Shown here: one piece after another, positions 18,167-27,205 of the stretch | Position numbering within the stretch: the first letter of the stretch is position 1 | How the letters are laid out: every line of letters begins with the position of its first letter | NCBI RefSeq assembly: GCF_023520895.1 | Contig: NZ_CP026029.1 | Span: 4,340,001 to 4,404,000, forward strand | Length of the DNA: 64,000 nucleotides | Direction: 5' to 3' | Origin: Paenibacillus sp. PK3_47 | GTDB lineage: Bacteria; Bacillota; Bacilli; Paenibacillales; Paenibacillaceae | Notes under the pieces: generated by a model | Database searches by the model: none | What the model was told of the DNA's origin: nothing | Seen by the model: only the letters and a program-made list of their open reading frames with translations | Translations under genes and position numbers: made by a program

Positions 18167-18663
18167 TGAAGGATCCTTATGAAATCCGTATCCTTCCCCC
18201 CGCAGCTGTAAGCCTGGAGCGTGGAGCGGGCGGCGTGCTTGGAGGAAGAATCGAAAGTGTCCATTATGAAGAGCTGACGGTTTACCGGACTTTTCCGTTC
18301 CGGTTTGACGAAGAGTACATCTCTGTCCGCAATGCCAAGGGAGAAGAGCTTGGCATTATCCGGGAGCTGGCCGGGTTAGATCAGGACAGCAGGGAGGAGC
18401 TGCGGAGGGAGCTGCAATTCCGCTACTTTTTGCCGCGGGTGAGCCGGATTGTCAGTATCAGGTTAAAATCGGATCTCTGGCTGTGGGAACTTCAGACCCA
18501 TTTGGGTCCAACCCGGCTGGCGATGAGGAATCTCCAGGATTATGTACAGCTGCAAAGCGGGGGGCGCGTCATTTTGTCAGATATCAGCGGCAAGCGCTGC
18601 CAAATCACCGACTGGCGGAGTCTGGACGGCCACAGCCGCAAATTGCTGGAAGATACGTTATGA
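18166..18663 (+). CDS. DUF1854-family protein, partner of the ABC exporter
   Basis: This 165-residue soluble protein begins in a TGATG overlap with the exporter gene, behind GGGGGTGGAGG. Sequence features such as YRTFPFRFDEEYISV and DVxG-like SDISGKRCQITD fit DUF1854. It is consistently paired with zinc-ribbon ABC exporters. It has no signal peptide or membrane span. It probably acts at the cytoplasmic face of the exporter. The biochemical role is unknown. About 155 bases without a gene follow. Confidence 0.8.
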   Translation: MKDPYEIRILPPAAVSLERGAGGVLGGRIESVHYEELTVYRTFPFRFDEEYISVRNAKGEELGIIRELAGLDQDSREELRRELQFRYFLPRVSRIVSIRLKSDLWLWELQTHLGPTRLAMRNLQDYVQLQSGGRVILSDISGKRCQITDWRSLDGHSRKLLEDTL

Positions 18664-18682
18664 ATGGCTGTACCTTTCTCAC

Positions 18683-18711
18683 TTGCAGGTGCTAATTCTA
18701 TAAATTATAGG
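18683..18711 (+). promoter_or_regulatory. Weak sigma-A-like promoter before the intracellular xylanase
   Basis: TTGCAG (18683-18688) and TATAGG (18706-18711) are separated by 17 bases, in the gap before the GH10 gene. The match is partial (3/6 and 4/6). The call rests on position as much as on sequence. The remaining ~100-base leader holds no recognisable riboswitch. Confidence 0.25.
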
Positions 18712-18818
18712 GTGAGATCTAAAGCTTGTTAGGTTGTACGATCAATCAGGGTCCGTTACAGTTTAGAAGAGAAGTCTGCTTCGCGGAAAGAATCGATGAT
18801 GAAAGGGGTTAACAAGCT

Positions 18819-19820
18819 ATGAACCATCTTCAGAGCAACGAACTACCTAAATTATACGAGGCATTTCAGTCTGATTTCCGGATCGGTGCAGCTGTGAATC
18901 CGCATACCCTGACGGTACAGCGGGAGCTTTTAGTCCGGCACTTCAACAGTGTCACCGCTGAAAATGAGATGAAGTTCGAACGGCTGCATCCTGATGAAAA
19001 CCAATATACCTTTACGGAAGCCGACCGCTTAATGGCGTTTGCCGAAGACAACGGCATTGCAGTCAGAGGCCATACGCTTGTCTGGCATAACCAGACTCCA
19101 GCCTGGGTGTTCGGGAATGCGGACCGTGAAACGCTGCTGGGGCGGATGAATTCGCATATTGATACCGTAGTATCCCGCTATAAAGGCCGTATCTACGCAT
19201 GGGATGTCGTCAACGAAGCGATCTCCGACCAAAAGGGCGAATGGCTGCGCCCCTCCAAATGGCTCGATATCGCCGGAGAGGATTTTATTTTGAAAGCGTT
19301 TGAATATGCGCATGCCGCCGATCCGGATGCCCAGCTTTTTTACAATGATTATAACGAATCCGATCCGGAGAAAAGGGAGAAGATTTACCGTCTCGTGCAG
19401 TCGCTCCAGGAGCAGGGCGCGCCGATTCACGGCATCGGGCTGCAAGCTCACTGGAATCTGGTGCATCCTCCGCTGGATGACATTCGTGCGGCAATTGAAC
19501 GGTATGCAAGTCTCGGCATGAAGCTGCATATTACGGAGCTGGATCTCTCTGTATTCCAGTTCGAGGACCGCCGGACCGGTCTGACGGCTCCCGAGGAAGG
19601 AATGCTGGAGCAGCAGGCCGAGCGCTACCGGCAAATTTTCAGGCTGTTTAAGGAATACAAGCAGCACATTGACTGCGTCACGTTCTGGGGGGCAGCGGAT
19701 GACTATACATGGCTTGACAACTTCCCGGTACGCGGACGGAAAAACTGGCCGTTCCTTTTTAATGACAAACATGAGCCCAAGCAGGCATACTGGGACATTC
19801 TTGAATTGGCGGGAGAATAA
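18819..19820 (+). CDS. Intracellular endo-1,4-beta-xylanase, GH10
   Basis: The protein has 333 residues and no signal peptide, so it should act in the cytoplasm on imported xylo-oligosaccharides. It consists of a single GH10 barrel. The acid/base is Glu133 in WDVVNEA and the nucleophile is Glu240 in HITELDLSVF. The substrate-site signature GHTLVWHNQTPAWVF is present. The length fits the compact intracellular GH10 group. It is followed after one base by the GH43 gene, with which it forms an intracellular xylan-degrading pair. The reaction is hydrolysis of internal beta-1,4-xylosidic bonds with retention. Confidence 0.95.
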   Translation: MNHLQSNELPKLYEAFQSDFRIGAAVNPHTLTVQRELLVRHFNSVTAENEMKFERLHPDENQYTFTEADRLMAFAEDNGIAVRGHTLVWHNQTPAWVFGNADRETLLGRMNSHIDTVVSRYKGRIYAWDVVNEAISDQKGEWLRPSKWLDIAGEDFILKAFEYAHAADPDAQLFYNDYNESDPEKREKIYRLVQSLQEQGAPIHGIGLQAHWNLVHPPLDDIRAAIERYASLGMKLHITELDLSVFQFEDRRTGLTAPEEGMLEQQAERYRQIFRLFKEYKQHIDCVTFWGAADDYTWLDNFPVRGRKNWPFLFNDKHEPKQAYWDILELAGE

Positions 19821-19821
19821 C

Positions 19822-21333
19822 ATGAATACGATTACCATTCATAATCCGGTCATTTGGGGTGATGTTCCCGATCCAAGCGTCATCCGGGTGGGCGATAGCT
19901 ATTACATGATCAGTACAAGCATGCACTCGATGCCCGGGTGTCCGGTCATGAAATCGAAAAACCTGATGAACTGGGAAATGGTGAGCTATGTGTTTGACAG
20001 CTTCGAAGACAACGATGCCCATAAGCTGCTGAACGGCAAGGCTATTTACAGTAGCGGATCGTGGGCGACCAGCCTGCGTTATCACGAAGGCGTTTATTAT
20101 GTCTGCTTCTCCAGCAATGACATGCAGCAGTTTTATGTATACCAGACGGGGGATATCGAGAACGGCCCCTGGGAGCGGTTTGTGATTCCGGGCCTGCACC
20201 ATGATCCCAGCCTGCTTTTTGATGAAGGGCGGGTGTTCGTCATTCACGGCAACGGCAGCATCCGGATTACTGAACTGACGGCGGATGCCCGCGCCCATAA
20301 AGAGGGAGGCCTTGATGAGCTGCTCTTTGAGACGGAAACCGAGGGTATCGGCCTGCGCTGTGAGGGCTGTCATGCTTACCGGATGAACGGCTATTATTAT
20401 CTGTTCTTTATAGAATGGCCGAGTAGCGGCAACCGGCGGCGCAGGCAAATTGTCTACCGCTCGGCTGAACTGCTGGGTCCCTACGAGCGGCGGATTGTGC
20501 TGGACGACGATATGGGGTATCAGAATAATGGCATTGCTCAGGGCGGTATTGTCGATTCAGCGGCTGGAGACTGGTTCGCTGTGCTGTTCCAGGACCATGG
20601 CGCTGTCGGCCGGATTCCGTGTATCGTTCCGGTGCACTGGGAGGAGGAATGGCCGGTATTCGGTGTGGATGGCAAGGTTCCGGAACAATTTGAGGCGGCT
20701 CTGCCGGCGGAAGATGTCCAGCCGCTGGTAATCAGCGACGGCTTTGAATATGACGGAAACAGGCTGGCTTTGAACTGGCAGTGGAATCATGTGCCGGACC
20801 CTGACCTTTGGTCTGTCACCGAACAGCCGGGAAGGCTGCGCCTGCGGACAGGAGCCCTGTCGCAGAGTGTGGAGTATGCCCGCAATACGCTGACACAGCG
20901 CACGGAAGGACCCTCATGCAGCGCTTCGGTGCTGCTGGACCTGTCGGGGCTCCGTCCGGGCGACCGTTCGGGTATGGTTGCCCTGCAGCATCATTTTGGC
21001 GCAGTCGGTATCTGGATGGATGATAGCGGAGCGCGCTTCGTGGTCATGAGCGTGAACGGAGAAGGCGGTCAGGAGATGCCTGTTGAACGTACGCCTTATG
21101 AGCACAGCATAATTCACCTGAAGATGGAGTTTGATTTTGCCGGGAGCCGTGACATCGCGGGCTTTCTCTATTCCGCTGACGGGGAGAACTGGCATACCAT
21201 CGGCCGTCCGCTGCAGATGAAATATACACTCGATCATTTCATGGGCTACCGGATCGGCCTGTATTGCTATGCCACCATCAAAAATGGCGGATATGCTGAC
21301 TTTGACGATTTTCGCTACAGCAAGACCTTTTAA
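19822..21333 (+). CDS. GH43 beta-xylosidase/arabinofuranosidase-like enzyme
   Basis: This is a 503-residue protein with no signal peptide. The ATG at 19822 is behind GGCGGGAGAA. Longer in-frame starts lie inside the xylanase gene. The N-terminal ~300 residues form the GH43 five-bladed propeller. The catalytic base is Asp17 (DVPDPS), the supporting Asp is Asp128 (HHDPSL) and the acid is Glu181 (RCEGCHAY). The C-terminal ~190 residues are a concanavalin-like beta sandwich typical of GH43 beta-xylosidases. It probably releases xylose or arabinose from the oligosaccharides made by the adjacent xylanase. The two activities cannot be separated by eye. Confidence 0.92.
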   Translation: MNTITIHNPVIWGDVPDPSVIRVGDSYYMISTSMHSMPGCPVMKSKNLMNWEMVSYVFDSFEDNDAHKLLNGKAIYSSGSWATSLRYHEGVYYVCFSSNDMQQFYVYQTGDIENGPWERFVIPGLHHDPSLLFDEGRVFVIHGNGSIRITELTADARAHKEGGLDELLFETETEGIGLRCEGCHAYRMNGYYYLFFIEWPSSGNRRRRQIVYRSAELLGPYERRIVLDDDMGYQNNGIAQGGIVDSAAGDWFAVLFQDHGAVGRIPCIVPVHWEEEWPVFGVDGKVPEQFEAALPAEDVQPLVISDGFEYDGNRLALNWQWNHVPDPDLWSVTEQPGRLRLRTGALSQSVEYARNTLTQRTEGPSCSASVLLDLSGLRPGDRSGMVALQHHFGAVGIWMDDSGARFVVMSVNGEGGQEMPVERTPYEHSIIHLKMEFDFAGSRDIAGFLYSADGENWHTIGRPLQMKYTLDHFMGYRIGLYCYATIKNGGYADFDDFRYSKTF

Positions 21334-21341
21334 GACCTTTT
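21322..21341 (+). repeat. Tandem 10-bp duplication at the GH43 stop codon
   Basis: AAGACCTTTT occurs twice in direct tandem (21322-21331 and 21332-21341). The TAA stop spans the junction. It looks like a slippage duplication just after the coding end. Confidence 0.7.
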
Positions 21342-21405
21342 AAGGATATTCAGCTTTGACCAGGACGTCTGTTATTCATAGTTCACTTGCGCTGCAAGGC
21401 TGGTA

Positions 21406-21444
21406 AAAAGGCGATTCTTCCGGTAGCGGAGAATCGCTTTTTTT
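21406..21444 (+). terminator. Rho-independent terminator after the GH10-GH43 genes
   Basis: GCGATTCT (21411-21418) pairs with AGAATCGC (21430-21437) around an 11-base loop. It is followed by seven T residues (21438-21444). This is a textbook intrinsic terminator. It separates the intracellular xylan enzymes from the MacB-like ABC genes. Confidence 0.9.
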
Positions 21445-21595
21445 GAACAAAAAGCTATAACTCCTCAGGTCATTTCAGGACCATCAACAGGTTGTGGCCT
21501 TCCGGGCATGAAGGTAAAGTTATTCCTGTGTCCAAAGGATTTCCCGGAAGAAGCTGCACATGTGAATGCGGTTACAAAATGATGAAGGAAAGGCG

Positions 21596-22330
21596 GTGGC
21601 GCCTGTGCTGACGGAGAAGCAGCCGGAAGACAGTGAAATCATATTGCAGGCATCCGGGATCAAGCGTGTATTTGGCAGGGGAGGAACCGCGGTGACAGCC
21701 TTGTCGGATATCCATCTGTCCGTTCCCCGGGGGGCTGTTGTCGCGCTGAAAGGAAGGTCGGGCTCGGGGAAAACCACACTGCTTAATATTCTCAGTACAC
21801 TGGACGATCCGACGGAGGGCTCGGTGCACTTCGAAGGAAAAGAGATCACCGGATTATCCGCCAGAGCGCGCAACGAGCTGAGGCGCAGGGATATCGGGCT
21901 GGTTTTTCAGGCCTACGGACTGGTTCCCCTGATGACCGCGCTTGAGAACGTCGAGTTTGGCTTACGGATTGCCGGCTCCTCCAAGGCCGGCCGTGAAGAG
22001 GCGGAATGGGCGCTGGAACGGGTGGGAATGAAGGAGCGGATGAAGCACCGTCCGCCGGAATTGTCGGGAGGAGAGCAGCAGCGGGTTGCCGTTGCAAGGG
22101 CCATCGTGCACAAGCCCAAGCTGCTGATTGCAGACGAGCCGACCGCCGAGCTTGACAGCCGTATGGGGCTGCAGGTCATCAGGCTGTTCAGGGAGCTGGT
22201 CAACGGCTCCGGAATGACCATTCTGCTGACTACACACGATCCGGACATTATGGAGCTGGTAGACCATGTCATTGCATTGGAGGATGGAAAAATTGTCTCA
22301 CAAACAATTAAGGGTTCTCCCGTTACGTAG
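21596..22330 (+). CDS. MacB-type ABC transporter ATPase
   Basis: This ATP-binding subunit has about 244 residues. Walker A is GRSGSGKTT, the signature is LSGGEQQR and Walker B is LLIADEPTAELD, which is the LolD/MacB subgroup. The start is uncertain. GTG 21596 has AAGGAA upstream, GTG 21605 has AGGCGG, and ATG 21566 has only a weak site. The 3' end overlaps the adaptor gene by 38 bases. With the adaptor and the large FtsX-type permease it should form a mechanotransmission-type ABC system for export of peptides or antibiotics, or for envelope maintenance. Confidence 0.92.
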   Translation: MAPVLTEKQPEDSEIILQASGIKRVFGRGGTAVTALSDIHLSVPRGAVVALKGRSGSGKTTLLNILSTLDDPTEGSVHFEGKEITGLSARARNELRRRDIGLVFQAYGLVPLMTALENVEFGLRIAGSSKAGREEAEWALERVGMKERMKHRPPELSGGEQQRVAVARAIVHKPKLLIADEPTAELDSRMGLQVIRLFRELVNGSGMTILLTTHDPDIMELVDHVIALEDGKIVSQTIKGSPVT

Positions 22331-23351
22331 GATACGGCTGCGTATTGCCGGAACTTCTCTGCTGCTGCTGCTGGCTTTGTCCGGGCTTGCAGGCTGTTCA
22401 CTGCTTCCCGCTGAACAGGAGCTGCAGCCGCCGCTCGTGCAGCCGGTGCAGCAGGAGTATGACATGGAAGAGGTGGTTACCGGGGATATCCAGACCTTCC
22501 TGAAGGGAACAGCCACCTTTGCTTCCGGTCATGTGGAGGCTTTATCGTTCAAGGAGTCGGGAGGTGTTCTTAAGGGAATCCCCGTAGAACTGGGCCAGAG
22601 CGTGAAGGCAGGCGAGCTTCTGGCCGAACTGGAGACAGGGGATCTTGAACTGCAGATTTCTCTGCAGCGGCTCAATGTGGAACGCGCGCAGCTGCTGTAT
22701 AAGCAGGCCAAGGCGTCAGGGGCAGCTGCGACTGATCTGCGCCTGCGGCAAATTGATTATGAGCGGGAGACGATTTCACTCGGCCATATGGAGAACAAGC
22801 TGGCCAAAGCGCGCTTATATTCGCCGATTGACGGCACTGTAACGTACATTCAGACGTTGAACACCGGCGACTATATCAATGCCTACCAGTCTGTCGTAAC
22901 CGTCTCCGATCCTTCCAGTCTTCAGCTCACCTATGTGGCAGGCGATGCGGGCGATTTGCTGCCGGTGGAGACCGGCATGCCGGTAAGCCTGAAATACAAA
23001 GGCAAGGACTACAGCGGCAAAGTTCTGCAATCGCCTGCAAGCGCTCCGGCGACGGGGAATCAGGAGACAGTCGACCGCAATGCGGTGACGCTGATCGTCG
23101 ATATGGATAACAAACCGGGAGATATCCAGGTGGGAGACGTCGCCGAGCTGACCATTGAACTTCAGAAGCGGGAAAACGTTCTGATCCTTCCGCGCGCGGC
23201 AATCCGCGCCTATATGGGCCGTTACTATGTACAGGTGCTCGACGGAGAACGGCGCAAGGAGCTGGACATAGAGGTGGGGCTTATGACTCCGACAGAGGCT
23301 GAAATCGCGAAGGGACTCCAGAAGGGCCAGAAAGTCATTTTGAACAATTAA
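22293..23351 (+). CDS. HlyD/MacA-like adaptor lipoprotein
   Basis: This is a 352-residue lipoprotein. The TTG at 22293 is chosen because GGAGG (22279-22283) lies 9 bases upstream. The in-frame ATG at 22284 is too close to that site. The signal peptide ends LAGC with lipidated Cys35. The order is barrel-sandwich/lipoyl half (KESGGVLKGIPVELGQSVKAGELLAE), a short coiled-coil hairpin (about 130-180), the second lipoyl half (YSPIDGTVTYIQTLNTGD) and beta domains. It is a periplasmic-adaptor relative as found in Gram-positive YknX-type systems. It lies between its ATPase and permease genes. Confidence 0.9.
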   Translation: MSHKQLRVLPLRRIRLRIAGTSLLLLLALSGLAGCSLLPAEQELQPPLVQPVQQEYDMEEVVTGDIQTFLKGTATFASGHVEALSFKESGGVLKGIPVELGQSVKAGELLAELETGDLELQISLQRLNVERAQLLYKQAKASGAAATDLRLRQIDYERETISLGHMENKLAKARLYSPIDGTVTYIQTLNTGDYINAYQSVVTVSDPSSLQLTYVAGDAGDLLPVETGMPVSLKYKGKDYSGKVLQSPASAPATGNQETVDRNAVTLIVDMDNKPGDIQVGDVAELTIELQKRENVLILPRAAIRAYMGRYYVQVLDGERRKELDIEVGLMTPTEAEIAKGLQKGQKVILNN

Positions 23352-23402
23352 GGAATGGCTGCCGGCTTCTTTATCCAAAGGTGCAAAAATTGAGGTGAAT
23401 GC

Positions 23403-26282
23403 ATGGCTTTATGGACAATAATTCTCCGCAAAATGGCGGCAAACAAGTGGCTGCAGTTAAATCTGCTGTTGGGGCTGACGGTCTGTGTGGCACTGTTCAG
23501 CTCCATGCCGTTATATTCGGGCGCCATTCTGCAGCGGACGCTGCAGAAGGAGCTTCAGCAGTTGCAGGGGCAAAAAAACGTATATCCGGGATTCATCCGG
23601 ATCGCCACGTCCAATTCTGCGGAAACAATGGATGAAAAAACAGCCGAAGCCATTAAAAAGGCCGATCAGTTCGTGCAATCCATACCGGGCCGGGCAGGGC
23701 TGCCGGCGCTGTCCTTTTACCAGCAGCGGTTCACCCAGAAGTTCAAGGTGTACGGCTCTGATGCTTCCGAAATGGAGCAAAGGACCCAAAAGTCTGCCGG
23801 AGCGGTAAAAGCCTTGTCAGATATGGAGCAGCGGGTGCGCTTGCTGGCAGGCCGTATGCCGGTGGACCGCACAGATGGGGTCATGGAGGCTCTGGTGACG
23901 GACAGCTTCCTTCTGAAGGTCAAACGCGACCTCGGCCAGGAACTTACTGCCGAAGTATCAGAGCAGACCAGGCTCCGCATTATTCCAGTAGGCATTATGG
24001 CAGCCGATCCGGCAGCCGATCCCTACCTGTCTTATACAGCCGAAACCGACAGTGACGGGTTTATCATTCCTTTCGGGCAGTTTGAACGGGAATTTACCGC
24101 CGGCGGCAAAGCCAGAGTGTCGGATCTGGAATGGAGGTATGCTTTGGATTACAGGGCGCTCAAGGTTGAACAGATAGATCAGTTTGTGCAGGCGGATAAA
24201 GATATCCGCCGGTATTTCAAAGGCCGGATCGGCGCGGCCGAGATCAATGTTCCGGCGAACGAAACGATCCTGTCGTACCAGGGAAAAGCAGAGAAGCTGG
24301 ATGTAATGCTTCTTTCACTTTACTCCCCGGTCATGATCATGCTTGCGTTCTATCTGTACATGACTGCCAATCTCATTATCGAACGGCAAAAAAATGATAT
24401 TGCGGTACTCCGCAGCCGCGGGGCAAGCCGGTGGCAGATTATGACGGCTTATCTGCTGGAGAATCTGCTTCTGGGCTTCTTTGCGTTAACAGCCGGACCA
24501 TTTATCGGTGTTCAATTCACCAAGGCACTGGGTGCGGCGAACGGGTTTCTGGAATTTGTGAACCGGTCTCCTCTGGAGGTCGCATTGTCCGGTGAAGCCT
24601 ACCGGATTGCAGCAGCTGCGGTGGGTGCCGCTATTCTGCTCATTCTGATCCCCGCCTTTCTTGCAACACGTATCAGCATCGTCAGCCAGAAACGCGAGTC
24701 CGCGCGGCTGGGCAAACTGACATTCTGGCACAAGACCGGTCTGGATATCATATTAATCGGCATTGCTGTATATCTGCTGCGGGGGTTCAATAACCGGCAG
24801 GAGGATCTGCGTAAGCTGGCGCTGGATTCAAGCGCATTTCAGGTTGATCCGCTTCTGTTTCTCATGCCGGCTTTGTTTACGCTGGGCGCCGGGCTGCTGG
24901 TGCTTCGTCTCTATCCGTGGTTTATCCGGTTAGTCTTCTGGCTGGGCCGCCGCTTCTGGTCACCGGCGCTGTATCATACGCTGATTCAGATCAGCCGGTC
25001 GTCCGGACAATATTTGACGCTGATGCTGTTCCTGATCATGACAGTCGCCACCGGCCTGTTCAGTGCAGGGGCGGCCCGTACAATCAATGACAATATGGAG
25101 AGCCAGATCCGTTATTCTGCAGGCGCCGATTTTACACTGCAGACGCGCTGGGAAAGCGATGCGCCGGTTGCAGTCTCTGAAGCTTCTGCTGCCCGGGAGG
25201 CGGCAGCCCCCGGGGATAGCGGCAGTACAAAGAAGCGCGTGCAATATACGGAGCCGCCCTTCCCGCCTTACCGGGAACTGGCGGGTGTAGAAGCGGCTGC
25301 TAAGGTCTTCCGCAAAGAGAACGCCCGGTTTACCGCAGGCCAGAAGGGTGTGTCAGGAAAAACGGCATTGTACGGGATCGATACCCTGGATTTCGGCCGG
25401 ACTGCCTGGATGAAGCCGGGACTCCTCGACTATCACATCAACAGCTATCTGAACCTGATGGCATCGGATTCCAATGCCGTGCTGGTCTCCCGTTCCCTCG
25501 CTGAAGCTGCCAAGATAAAGCCTGGTGACAGTGTCTCTGTATCATGGGACGGCCTGGATCAGGTGCCGTTTACCGTCTATGGCATTATCGACTATTGGCC
25601 GGGATGGAGTCCGCTGCCCGCCGGTGGAGAAGCCGGGGCTGACCCGGATGCAGGCCAGCCGAAGCTGATTGTCGGTCATCTAAGCTCTATCCAGAACCGG
25701 CTAGCCGTAGAGCCTTACGAGACCTGGCTGAAGCTGGACAGTCCCGAGGCGGGCAAAGGGGTGTATCAGGAGCTGACGGCAATGAAGCTGCCTGTCACCC
25801 GTTACCGCGACGCTACACAGGAGCTGGTGTTGTCGCAGAATGATTCGTTCCGCCTCGCCATCAACGGGATTATGACGCTCGGCTTTGTCATTTCCATTAT
25901 GATCAGCTTCTTCGGATTTTTAGTGTTCTGGATTTTGACCTTGTCCGGAAGAACACTGCAGTACGGAGTGCTGCGGGCGATGGGCATCTCCTTTCCGCAG
26001 CTCATTGGCATGCTGATCAGCGAACAGCTCTTAACCTCCGGGGCTGCTGTACTCATCGGCGCCGGCATCGGCAGTATGAGCAGCAGGCTGTTTGTGCCCC
26101 TGTTCCAGATGTCGTTTGCCGCCAGCGAACAAATGCCGCCGTTTGAACTGGTAAGCCGTCTCAGCGACTACCTCCAGCTGTATGGCATTCTCGGGACGAT
26201 GCTGATAGCCTGCATGCTGATTCTCGGCCATCGGCTGTCAAAAATCCGGATTGCCCAAGCGCTGAAGCTCGGGGAGGAATAA
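23403..26282 (+). CDS. FtsX-like ABC permease, large double-FtsX type
   Basis: This 959-residue membrane protein is preceded by GAGGTGAA. It has an N-terminal span and then an extracellular domain (about residues 45-290). A first FtsX block follows (about 295-430, with ERQKNDIAVLRSRGASRWQI). Two further spans come next, then a second large extracellular domain (about 590-800), and a C-terminal FtsX block (about 815-955, with LQYGVLRAMGIS). This 'double FtsX' layout is typical of Gram-positive export or lipoprotein-handling permeases. It overlaps the next ATPase gene. Two ATPase genes flank a single permease, so either or both may energise it. Confidence 0.9.
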   Translation: MALWTIILRKMAANKWLQLNLLLGLTVCVALFSSMPLYSGAILQRTLQKELQQLQGQKNVYPGFIRIATSNSAETMDEKTAEAIKKADQFVQSIPGRAGLPALSFYQQRFTQKFKVYGSDASEMEQRTQKSAGAVKALSDMEQRVRLLAGRMPVDRTDGVMEALVTDSFLLKVKRDLGQELTAEVSEQTRLRIIPVGIMAADPAADPYLSYTAETDSDGFIIPFGQFEREFTAGGKARVSDLEWRYALDYRALKVEQIDQFVQADKDIRRYFKGRIGAAEINVPANETILSYQGKAEKLDVMLLSLYSPVMIMLAFYLYMTANLIIERQKNDIAVLRSRGASRWQIMTAYLLENLLLGFFALTAGPFIGVQFTKALGAANGFLEFVNRSPLEVALSGEAYRIAAAAVGAAILLILIPAFLATRISIVSQKRESARLGKLTFWHKTGLDIILIGIAVYLLRGFNNRQEDLRKLALDSSAFQVDPLLFLMPALFTLGAGLLVLRLYPWFIRLVFWLGRRFWSPALYHTLIQISRSSGQYLTLMLFLIMTVATGLFSAGAARTINDNMESQIRYSAGADFTLQTRWESDAPVAVSEASAAREAAAPGDSGSTKKRVQYTEPPFPPYRELAGVEAAAKVFRKENARFTAGQKGVSGKTALYGIDTLDFGRTAWMKPGLLDYHINSYLNLMASDSNAVLVSRSLAEAAKIKPGDSVSVSWDGLDQVPFTVYGIIDYWPGWSPLPAGGEAGADPDAGQPKLIVGHLSSIQNRLAVEPYETWLKLDSPEAGKGVYQELTAMKLPVTRYRDATQELVLSQNDSFRLAINGIMTLGFVISIMISFFGFLVFWILTLSGRTLQYGVLRAMGISFPQLIGMLISEQLLTSGAAVLIGAGIGSMSSRLFVPLFQMSFAASEQMPPFELVSRLSDYLQLYGILGTMLIACMLILGHRLSKIRIAQALKLGEE

Positions 26283-26284
26283 TG

Positions 26285-27172
26285 ATGATTCATTGTGAAG
26301 GACTGGTCAAAATTTATAAATCCTCGGATCTAGAGGTCGTTGCCCTGCAGGGATTGGACCTTCAGGTGAAGGCTGGAGAACTGATGGCGATTATCGGCAA
26401 TTCCGGGAGCGGAAAGTCGACACTGCTCAACATGCTGGGCGGACTCGATAAGCCTTCGGCAGGAAAACTGCTGGTTGACGGGAAGGATCTGCTTGGATTC
26501 TCGGAGAAGGATCTTGTCCGGTACAAACGGGAGACCGTCGGGTTTGTCTGGCAGAATAATGCGCGCAATCTGCTTCCCTTTTTGACGGCCATTGAGAATG
26601 TGGAGCTGCCGATTCTGCTGCGCGGCAAGCGGCGGCGGGCGAAGGCCGAAGCTTTGCTTGAAGCAGTCGGGCTGAAAGACCGCATGAAGAATTCGCTCAG
26701 CCAGCTTTCCGGAGGTGAGCAGCAGCGGGTCGCCATTGCCATTGCTCTTGCCAATGATCCGCGGCTGCTGCTGGCCGACGAGCCTACCGGCTCGCTGGAT
26801 ACCCGAACCTCCGAGCAGGTTCTGGATTTATTCCGGTCCCTGAACCAATCCATGGGAATTACTGTTGTCATAGTAACCCATGATCCGCTGCTGGCCCGCA
26901 AGGTGAACCGGGTGGTGCAGATCCGTGACGGCATGACCTCCGCCGAGATGATCCGGCGCATCTCTTATGCTGAGGAACTGGCGAGGATGGAAGCGGAGGG
27001 GCTGCTTCAGGAGCAGGAGAGTCATATTGAATATGCTGTTGTCGACAAAGCCGGACGGCTGCAGATTCCTGCGGAATTGCTGGAAGCTGAGGGATTCAAA
27101 GGAAGCAACAAGGTGCGTGTGGAGCTGGAGAACGGGCGGATTGTCCTCTTGCCGCCGCAAAGGAAGGGTTGA
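26285..27172 (+). CDS. ABC transporter ATPase with C-terminal AbrB-like domain
   Basis: The protein has 295 residues. ATG 26285 is preferred to ATG 26282 because it is 7 bases from GGAGG. Residues 1-~225 are a LolD/MacB-type ATPase with Walker A GNSGSGKST, signature LSGGEQQR and Walker B LLLADEPTGSLD. The last ~48 residues (from EYAVVDKAGRLQIPAELL) have the swapped-hairpin AbrB/MazE pattern: VDKAGRLQIP, then KVRVELENGRIVLLP. A short helical linker joins the two parts. The tail could dimerise the ATPase or couple it to DNA or another partner. It forms a unit with the FtsX permease just upstream. Confidence 0.9.
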   Translation: MIHCEGLVKIYKSSDLEVVALQGLDLQVKAGELMAIIGNSGSGKSTLLNMLGGLDKPSAGKLLVDGKDLLGFSEKDLVRYKRETVGFVWQNNARNLLPFLTAIENVELPILLRGKRRRAKAEALLEAVGLKDRMKNSLSQLSGGEQQRVAIAIALANDPRLLLADEPTGSLDTRTSEQVLDLFRSLNQSMGITVVIVTHDPLLARKVNRVVQIRDGMTSAEMIRRISYAEELARMEAEGLLQEQESHIEYAVVDKAGRLQIPAELLEAEGFKGSNKVRVELENGRIVLLPPQRKG

Positions 27173-27205
27173 GAGGTTTACTTTAATTAATGGAGGATTG
27201 GGGAC

